DNA of 24,870 nt from Russula earlei. Taxonomy: Eukaryota > Basidiomycota > Agaricomycetes > Russulales > Russulaceae. Positions 20,941-24,870 of the stretch are shown here, in pieces. The stretch is taken from NCBI GenBank assembly GCA_025769875.1, contig JAGFNK010000704.1, positions 1-24,870 of the forward strand, given 5' to 3'. The translations under genes were made by a program, and so were the position numbers. Position 1 is the first letter of the stretch. Each line of letters starts with the position of its first letter. The notes under the pieces are model-generated. The model saw only the letters and a list, made by a program, of their open reading frames with translations. It did no database searches and was not told the origin of the DNA.

Positions 20941-21813
20941 CTTTGACATTTAGTGGTGGGTTGAATTACCATAAAAGGTGATTGTGTTGGCAAGAGAATT
21001 GGGACTTCAATCATGTGTTAATGGATGTAATTTAGTTATATAAGTGAGTTAATAATAAGATAACTCCTTACCTTTTTCCCCTACCAAAAAAAAAGAAATG
21101 CAATCTCGTTTCTCATTGATTGGCACGCCATCTGCATCATCTGTCCATTCTGGCCTGAGTGCCCCTTTTGCAACACAATGTTTTCAGATCACTGCCAATT
21201 CTGGAAAGAGGGGAGGACTCAATTATGACTGGGAGCATGGCAGATACCCCATGAAATGGCTGACAGCAGCCAATTTTGATGCATGGCACCAGCAAGAAGA
21301 ACTGGCTCATGCAATTGAATTGATTACATCCAGCACTGAGCATGGGCAGGGATGGACAAAGAAGGTTTTCATCTGCTCCTGCCAACTATCTGGGGGAGCT
21401 TCAAGTTATGTAAAGAAGCACCCCAATCACACACAGAGATCTGAGATCAAGAAGATGGGTTGCTGTTGCTGAATAGTCATCAAATCTTATGCAGACATGC
21501 CTACCATTCTCAGACAATATGCAAGCGAGCATGACCATGAAATTGGAATTGCTAATCTTGCTTACACATGAATGTCATGTGTAGCATGTGATAAAATTAA
21601 ATTCATGCTGTCAAAGAGGGTTGATCCATGGGAAATAGTAAGTGCCTGTATTGAATTTATTTTATTTTTATTTGCTAACTTAATAATGGAAAGGTACACA
21701 ATATTCAGGATTCATCACCTGATGGCAGCCAAGACCAATTCATCTTGCTCTGGGATGTAAGCCACATGGCCCAGGAAATGGAAGATGAGATTATCAGGCT
21801 GCATCCAGAGGAA
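20941..21813 (+). repeat. Tandem direct repeat, copy 1 (MULE 5' part)
   Basis: This unit runs from CTTTGACATTTAG through the MULE promoter, first exon and start of exon 2, and abuts copy 2 directly. Copy 1 has almost no CpG. Where copy 2 keeps CG (for example in GGCGATTGGGTCGGC), copy 1 has TG. Confidence 0.85.
21098..21813 (+). pseudogene. Truncated duplicate of MULE transposase N-terminus
   Basis: From the ATG at 21098 the frame encodes the same N-terminal region as the main copy (NSGKRGG, LTAANFDAWH, ELAHAIELITSS, GWTKK). It is stopped by TGA at 21470-21472 and again at 21569-21571, both where copy 2 has CAA. The intron donor GTAAGT (about 21639) and a CAG acceptor (about 21708) are still recognisable. 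The sequence ends at 21813, where copy 2 begins, so no catalytic domain follows. Confidence 0.8.
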
Positions 21814-22716
21814 GCTTTTGACTTTTAGCAGTGGGTTAGATGATCAAGAATTACCATAAAAGGCGATTGGGTCGGCAAGAGAATCAGGGGTTTGATCACA
21901 CGTTAAATTACACATATAAGTGAGTTAACAGTAACATAACTACTTACCTTTTTCCCCTACCAAATCAAAAACAAATGTTATCCTGTTTCTGATTGACCGG
22001 TGCATCATCTGCCCCATCCACTCCATCCACTGCATCCAGCCCAAGTGCCCCTTGCATGACACAACATTTAAAGTTCAGGCATGCCCCTTCAAAGATCATT
22101 GCCAATTCTGGAAAGAGGGGAGGTTTTAATTATGACCAGGAGCATGGCGGATACCCCATGGAATGGCTGACAGCAGCCAATTTTGACGTGTGGCACTGGG
22201 AAGAAGAACTTGCTCATGCAATTGAATTGATTACATCCAGCACCAAGCATGGGCAGGGATGGACAAAAAAGGGTTTTGTCTGTTCTCACCAACTATCTGG
22301 GGGAGCTTTGTGTTATGTAAAGAAGCACCCTGATTGCACACGCAGATCTGAGATCAAGAAGACAGGTTGCCATTGCCAAATAGTCATCAAATCTTATGCA
22401 GACATGCCTACCATTCTTGGACAATATGCAAGCAAGCATGACCATGAAATCGGAATTGCTAATCTTGCTTACACACAAATGTCATGCATAGTGTGTGATA
22501 AAATTAGATCCTTGTTGTCAAGGAAGGTTGATCCACAGGAAATAGTAAGTGTGCATTGAATTTATTTTTAATCACTAACCTAATGAATTGAAAGGTATGC
22601 AATATTCAGGATTTGTCACCTGATGGCAGCCAAGACTGATTCATCTTGCTTCAGGATGTGAGCCACATGGCCCAGGAAATTGAAGATGACAATATCAGGC
22701 TGCATCCAAAGGATGC
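21814..22716 (+). repeat. Tandem direct repeat, copy 2 (MULE 5' part)
   Basis: This copy begins CTTTTGACTTTTAG and leads on into the rest of the transposase gene. Offsets to copy 1 run from 885 to 907 bp because of small indels. It includes a TATA-like ATATAAGTG (21914-21922) about 55 bp before an ATG at 21975; copy 1 has TATATAAGTG at 21037-21046. Confidence 0.85.
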
Positions 22717-24573
22717 TATCTCCACCAGGCTCTGGTTGGACAGATTGAGAGATGAAGATACAAATGTGTTTTACAAAGACAGGCTGCACAGTGCCCCATC
22801 TCAGTCAAATCTGCAGGAGGATGCATATGTGTTATGCATCCAGACCCCTTCCAAATGGAGGCATTCTGCCACCTTGGGAATGGCTTCATCGGTATTGACA
22901 CAACACATAATATTACTCAATATCTGGACTTCTTATTATTTACCATGATCATGTGGGATCACTGGGGACATGGTGCATACAGTAATATTTACTCAATATT
23001 TAGCACACTTACCTTTTCTGGATAGGTGTGCCTGTTGCCTGGATGCTGGCATCCAATGGAACAAAGGACACAATATCCTTTTTTGTCCATTGGGTCAGGG
23101 ATGCCAGTCCAGCTATCCGGCCATCTATTATTATGACAGATCATGATGCCACACAGATTGCCACCCTCAAGATTGCCTATCCAGGAAGTCAGATATGGCT
23201 TTGCAAGTGGCATGTGTTGTGCGCAATGTGATCACACTTCAATGCTAACAATTTTCCTGATCTGTGGGATAAGATCAAGAGATGGGTACATACAGATGAT
23301 TAGGCTGACTTTCTACAAATCTGGGAGATCTCCACTGATCCTCAGGTTCCAGAAACTTTTGTGAACTATCTTGGGTCTCAATGGATGCCTGTGGTGCATA
23401 TGTGGTCCATGGTTTACCAGAAAAATTGCCATATCTTTGAGGAAAGGGACACCAACATGTTGATCAAAGTGTATGTGATCCACCCGATCTAAATATAAGA
23501 TGACTTAATCTTTTTAGATATCATCATGTCCTCAAATCACACTGGCTTGATGGCAAGCGCAATCGGCAGATTGATTGAATATTATTTGTCCTAGTGTGTC
23601 ACATGGTGCCATATAACCAAAACAGGCACAAATGGCAGAACATCAGGCTTGATGGTTGGGACCTGGCAGCTGACAGGTGCCATATAATTTTCACTCATGC
23701 CAAGAGCATCTCACAAGATTCAATCTTGCAATTTGATGAGATCTGCTTTCACATTGCTTCACAATCCTGTTCTGGCATGTTTTACTCAATTGATCTGATG
23801 AAGTCAACTTGTGATTGCACAGATTATCCCTGGATTAGATTCTGCAAACCCATTGCAGCAATCTACATCCACTTTCCCTACCTCTGTCCTGAGGAGAGCA
23901 CACAAAGGAGAGTGCAAATCAATCACCTGACCCCCCATCCTCATTATCTTCTTCATCTACACCAAGGGAGAGCCTAGTATCTCTCTCACAGGAGATCATA
24001 TCATTATTGCGCAATCTCACATCTAGCCTTGAAAATGCTAATCAAACAGCAGAGATCATTGGGGCTGCATGGGCTGCCAAATATGGTTTGGCAGCTGCAA
24101 TCAATGTAATTCAAGGTTCCAAGGTCTTACCTGATAAGGAAGTGATCGCGCCCAATCAGAAAATGTGGATGGAGACTGCCAAGTGTATGGGTGTCAAACT
24201 CAAACAGGGCCCAAAACAACAGACCAGTCTCCCCAATGCACAGGGACTGACAGTGCAAAGCATTGGTGTTGCTAAGGGAAAGTGCCACCATGTTCACAAT
24301 GATCTGTATGCTAGGGGCGAATGGTCGGGCAAGTGTGCCAAGCCCAATGCAACATCTGCTGCTGTGAATGTGTGCACACGTGCCCTTGGGGAACTGTCAT
24401 CCCTCCCTTGGAACCCCCCTCCCTCTGATGCCACTGCCTCCCTTGCACCAGGTCCCTTTGGACTTGCACCACTGCCTCTAACAGCCTCAACTGCTGCTGT
24501 TCCTTACTGTCAAGACTCACTGTTGAACAATCCAGTTCAAGAGCAAGGGAGAAGCTCGAAGACGAGTCGATAA
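21975..24573 (+). pseudogene. Mutator-like (MULE) transposase, decayed
   Basis: Conceptual order: N-terminal DNA-binding region with GCHCQIVIKSY (about 22362-22395) and LGQYASKHDHEIG; catalytic core with LGNGFIGID (Asp codon 22897-22899), IIMTDHD (Asp 23139-23141) and LCKWH (Cys 23202, His 23211); a damaged SWIM finger with CDC at 23810-23818 and CKP at 23843-23851, where the family has CKH; and a C-terminal extension with a final open frame 24007-24573. Breaks: TGA at 21990 and 22637, loss of one base near 22850, TGA at 23229, TAG at 23301, TGA at 23576 and a frameshift near 23900-23940. Introns at about 22544-22609, 22971-23024 and 23470-23519 keep their splice signals, so the coding decay is recent relative to insertion or the gene family is spliced. 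The element cannot make active transposase. Terminal inverted repeats were not found. Confidence 0.85.
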
Positions 24574-24870
24574 ACGTCCAAGACTGCGTGTGCGAGGAGT
24601 AGAGTCCAAAGCAGTGCTAAGTACCAAAGGGGTACTGTCACTGGTAGTGTCGAGTAGTTATGCAGAGGAGAAGCCAGAGCGATCACAAGGGGACGGTCCC
24701 TTAAAGGAGTATCCCAGGAGTAGAGAGTGCCGTAAACAAATGGACAGTCTGAAGACTGTCTGTTATTCTATTGAGCGCTTATATACTACAGGAGAACTGC
24801 TACATAGGGAACAAGTCATAACCTTGTTATCAAGCACAATTGCTGGATGAGTAAGAAGTCGGAGTATGCT
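24546..24870 (+). mobile_element. CpG-containing sequence with clustered inverted repeats, possibly another element
   Basis: CpG returns at 24558 and stays frequent for a while. Four short inverted repeats lie within 140 bp: GTACC-N5-GGTAC (24621-24635), CACT-N3-AGTG (24639-24649), GGGAC-G-GTCCC (24690-24700) and GACAGTCT-GA-AGACTGTC (24743-24760). A TATA-like TTATATACTA follows at 24779-24788. An open frame (about 24590-24850) has no known motif. This could be an LTR or the end of a second element running out of the window; identity is unproven. Confidence 0.35.

Larger units (their letters stand above)
19676..21106. repeat. CpG-free repeat block
   Basis: Read base by base, these 1431 bp contain no CG dinucleotide; the last one before is at 19674 and the next after is at 21107. 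The genes to the left are CpG-rich. TG and CA are abundant. No host gene is visible. Inside are an LTR-like piece with a TATA box (19761), a tRNA-derived sequence (about 20362-20470), a pyrimidine-rich tract (about 20480-20600), and the 5' flank of the MULE. It is most likely a nest of old mobile elements. Confidence 0.8.

Noticed and set aside
19676..24545. Repeat-induced point mutation of the Neurospora type (CpA-directed)
   Set aside because: The informative differences between the tandem copies fall at former CpG sites, and CpA remains abundant, so CpG methylation decay fits better.

Overview
The window looks like nuclear DNA of a filamentous basidiomycete, most likely an Agaricomycete. 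Genes are tightly packed on both strands and cut by many short introns (37-132 nt, mostly 47-70 nt, with GT..AG ends and CTNAC/CTGAC-like branch sites). The protein set is typical of such fungi: a Kre9/Knh1-type wall protein, a large P450, and a basidiomycete-type MULE. I rebuilt the gene models by hand, joining exons so that phase and family motifs both hold. All nine spliced or intronless protein models close in frame.

Layout. 1-4433: an AlkB-like dioxygenase (-), a TMEM135-like membrane protein (-, 11 exons, one of only 12 nt), and a small GPI-type Kre9-domain protein (+) that diverges from it. 5389-6595: quinolinate phosphoribosyltransferase (BNA6, +, six exons, one GC-AG intron). 6596-8425: convergent gene-poor stretch. 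8426-12692: two minus-strand genes of unknown role, one zinc-finger-like and one coiled-coil with a 17-nt exon. 12861-15698: an ACMSD-type amidohydrolase (+) and a Pro/Ser-rich single-pass membrane protein (+). 17515-19533: an intact cytochrome P450 (+, ten exons, a second GC-AG intron).

19676 to the end: a repeat block of very different composition. Read by eye, 19676-21106 holds no CpG at all. It contains a tRNA-derived (SINE-like) sequence, a TATA-bearing LTR-like piece, and a decayed Mutator-like transposase gene whose 5' part is tandemly duplicated. The two copies differ by TG in one against CA or retained CG in the other, as expected if methylated CpG has decayed by deamination. The last 320 bp regain CpG and carry several short inverted repeats; they may belong to another element.

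BNA6 and the ACMSD-like enzyme would act at the same branch point of tryptophan breakdown. One uses quinolinate for NAD synthesis; the other would remove its precursor. Both lie within 9 kb here.
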